This document shows positions 6,256 to 7,286 of a DNA stretch of 7,286 nt, one piece after another (position 1 is the first letter of the stretch; each line of letters begins with the position of its first letter). A program made the position numbers and the translations under genes. Source of the DNA: Blautia sp. (GTDB lineage Bacteria > Bacillota > Clostridia > Lachnospirales > Lachnospiraceae); the NCBI GenBank assembly GCA_017420455.1, contig JAFOJB010000476.1, positions 1 through 7,286 of the forward strand, in the 5' to 3' direction. The notes beneath the pieces are model-generated. The model had not been told where the DNA came from. It did not search any database and was given only the letters and a program-made list of their open reading frames with translations.

Positions 6256-6321
6256 GTCGTCAATCGTCGATGTCAGTGGTAATTCTTTATGTTATCGAGT
6301 ATCTATTCGGAGGATGAACTT

Positions 6322-7188
6322 ATGTATCAGATCACCGGCCGTACAGGCCTTACTGCCCTTCTCGGAAGTCCTGTTTCCCACAGCGTCTCCCCGCTCATGC
6401 ACAATGAGGCCTTCCGGCTTCTCGGGCTCGACTATGTATACCTTTGCTTTGATGTGACAGAAAAGGATCTGGAAACTGCCGTGCGGGGACTTCTTTCCTG
6501 CGGGATCCGCGGCTTCAATCTGACAATGCCGGACAAAAACGCCATCGTTCCGATGCTGGATGAACTGTCTCCCGCTGCCAGGCTGATCGGCGCCGTAAAT
6601 ACGGTGGTCTGCGAGAACGGCCGGATGACAGGACATAATACGGACGGTACCGGCTACATGCAGGCTGTAAAGGACGCAGGATACCTCATTATCGGAAAGA
6701 CGATCACTGTTCTCGGCTCCGGCGGCGCCGCCACGGCGATCTGTGCCCAGGCAGCCCTGGACGGAGTTTCGGAGATCCATATCTTTGCCCGCCCCACCAG
6801 CCGGTTCTTTTCAAGGACGCGCAGTCTGACAGAGAATATCAACCGGTCTCTTCCCTGCAGAGCCTTCCTTCATGAACAGGAGGATGACGCCGCCTTCCGG
6901 GAAGCAGTGTCTGAGAGCGCCCTTCTTCTGAACGCCACCTCTGTGGGGATGGCGCCGGATACAGACCGTTCTCTTTTGAAGGATACCTCTGTCCTCCGGC
7001 CGGATCTGGTGGTTTCCGACGTGATCTATAATCCCAGGGAAACGCTCTTCCTGCGGCAGGCCCGGGAAGCAGGATGTTCTGTCTTTAACGGCATGTATAT
7101 GCTGCTCTACCAGGGGGCCGAAGCCTTCCGTCTGTGGACAGGCATGGAAATGCCTGTCGAACAGATCAAAAAGAAATACTTCTGTTAG
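6322..7188 (+). CDS. aroE: Shikimate dehydrogenase (AroE; YdiB-like quinate/shikimate dehydrogenase features)
   Basis: Cytosolic oxidoreductase of 288 residues that reduces 3-dehydroshikimate to shikimate with NAD(P)H. Motifs in order: substrate-binding SVSPLMHN (21-28), catalytic K72 in TMPDKN, N93 in AVNT, the catalytic D108 in HNTDGTG, the dinucleotide loop GSGGAA (132-137), NATSVGM (204-210), and GMYMLLYQGAEAF (257-269) with Q264. MPDK instead of PHK, the IGAVNT and NTDGTG contexts, and the LLYQGAEAF..WTG ending resemble E. coli YdiB more than E. coli AroE, so quinate use or NAD use is possible. The NADP-region FARPTSRF lacks the acidic residue of YdiB. I chose the ATG at 6322 because CGGAGGA (6308-6314) lies 8 nt before it; the in-frame ATG at 6289 has no ribosome site. 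Divergent from aroD. Family is sure, cofactor and substrate range are not. Confidence 0.94.
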   Translation: MYQITGRTGLTALLGSPVSHSVSPLMHNEAFRLLGLDYVYLCFDVTEKDLETAVRGLLSCGIRGFNLTMPDKNAIVPMLDELSPAARLIGAVNTVVCENGRMTGHNTDGTGYMQAVKDAGYLIIGKTITVLGSGGAATAICAQAALDGVSEIHIFARPTSRFFSRTRSLTENINRSLPCRAFLHEQEDDAAFREAVSESALLLNATSVGMAPDTDRSLLKDTSVLRPDLVVSDVIYNPRETLFLRQAREAGCSVFNGMYMLLYQGAEAFRLWTGMEMPVEQIKKKYFC

Positions 7189-7200
7189 GCACGGCGCGCA

Positions 7201-7248
7201 AAAACCGCCGCACTGCACGCGTAAAAACGTTCAATGCGGCGGTTTTTC
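7201..7248 (+). terminator. Bidirectional intrinsic terminator after aroE
   Basis: AAAAACCGCCGCA (7201-7213) pairs perfectly over 13 bp with TGCGGCGGTTTTT (7236-7248) around a 22-nt loop, starting 12 nt after the aroE stop. The A-run on the left lets it act on the minus strand too, which hints at a convergent gene just right of the window. The remaining 38 nt to the window edge show no supported gene. Confidence 0.9.
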
Positions 7249-7286
7249 TGTCAGGACTGAGACAGTTATTTCTGGATCAATCCTTA

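Noticed and set aside
6237..6256. T-box-like GGTGGCAC in the aroE upstream region
   Set aside because: It resembles the T-box core GGTGGNACCGCG, but a base is missing, no stem I or specifier loop can be seen, and no terminator with U-run follows.
5287..6282. 331-codon open frame on the + strand, antisense to aroD
   Set aside because: It is a shadow of the well-supported aroD gene, with low-complexity, family-less protein sequence and no Shine-Dalgarno at its start.

Overview
The window looks like chromosomal DNA from an anaerobic Firmicute, most likely a Lachnospiraceae/Clostridia gut-type bacterium. This is inferred from moderately GC-rich coding DNA, strong AGGAGG-type ribosome binding sites, a clostridial-style TrkA/TrkH pair, a PaaK-plus-double-ACT pair typical of anaerobes that ferment amino acids, and a type I AroD beside an AroE of clostridial/YdiB-like type. 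I see no insertion sequence, phage gene, CRISPR array, tRNA or rRNA. Genus is not resolved.

Layout from left to right. (1) Positions 2-2029, + strand: the 3' part of trkA and a complete trkH, a K+ uptake pair ending before a GC-rich terminator. (2) Positions 2030-2285: a convergent intergenic region with a promoter-like sequence, two short hairpin elements, a strong + strand terminator and a bidirectional terminator. Together these could form a small RNA gene of about 105 nt. (3) Positions 5203 down to 2286, - strand: a probable operon with its own promoter and a leader of about 135 nt, coding for a PaaK-type aryl-acetate CoA ligase, a double-ACT-domain protein, and a PflX-type (COG1313) radical SAM protein whose start overlaps the ACT gene. 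(4) Positions 6132-5362, - strand: type I 3-dehydroquinate dehydratase, aroD. (5) Positions 6322-7188, + strand: shikimate dehydrogenase, aroE, divergent from aroD across a 189-nt gap with a GC-rich structured patch, and closed by a bidirectional terminator.

How the genes fit together: trkA and trkH form one transporter, the cytosolic nucleotide-binding gate and the membrane pore. PaaK and the ACT protein probably act in aryl-acid metabolism linked to aromatic amino acid fermentation, but the usual indolepyruvate oxidoreductase genes are absent here and a radical SAM gene of unknown target sits in the operon. aroD and aroE carry out consecutive shikimate pathway steps (dehydroquinate to dehydroshikimate to shikimate). 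Most of the window is ordinary housekeeping and metabolic DNA. The points most worth a second look are the post-trkH small RNA candidate, the inverted/direct repeat array upstream of the paaK promoter, the paaK-ACT-pflX linkage, and the YdiB-like character of the shikimate dehydrogenase.
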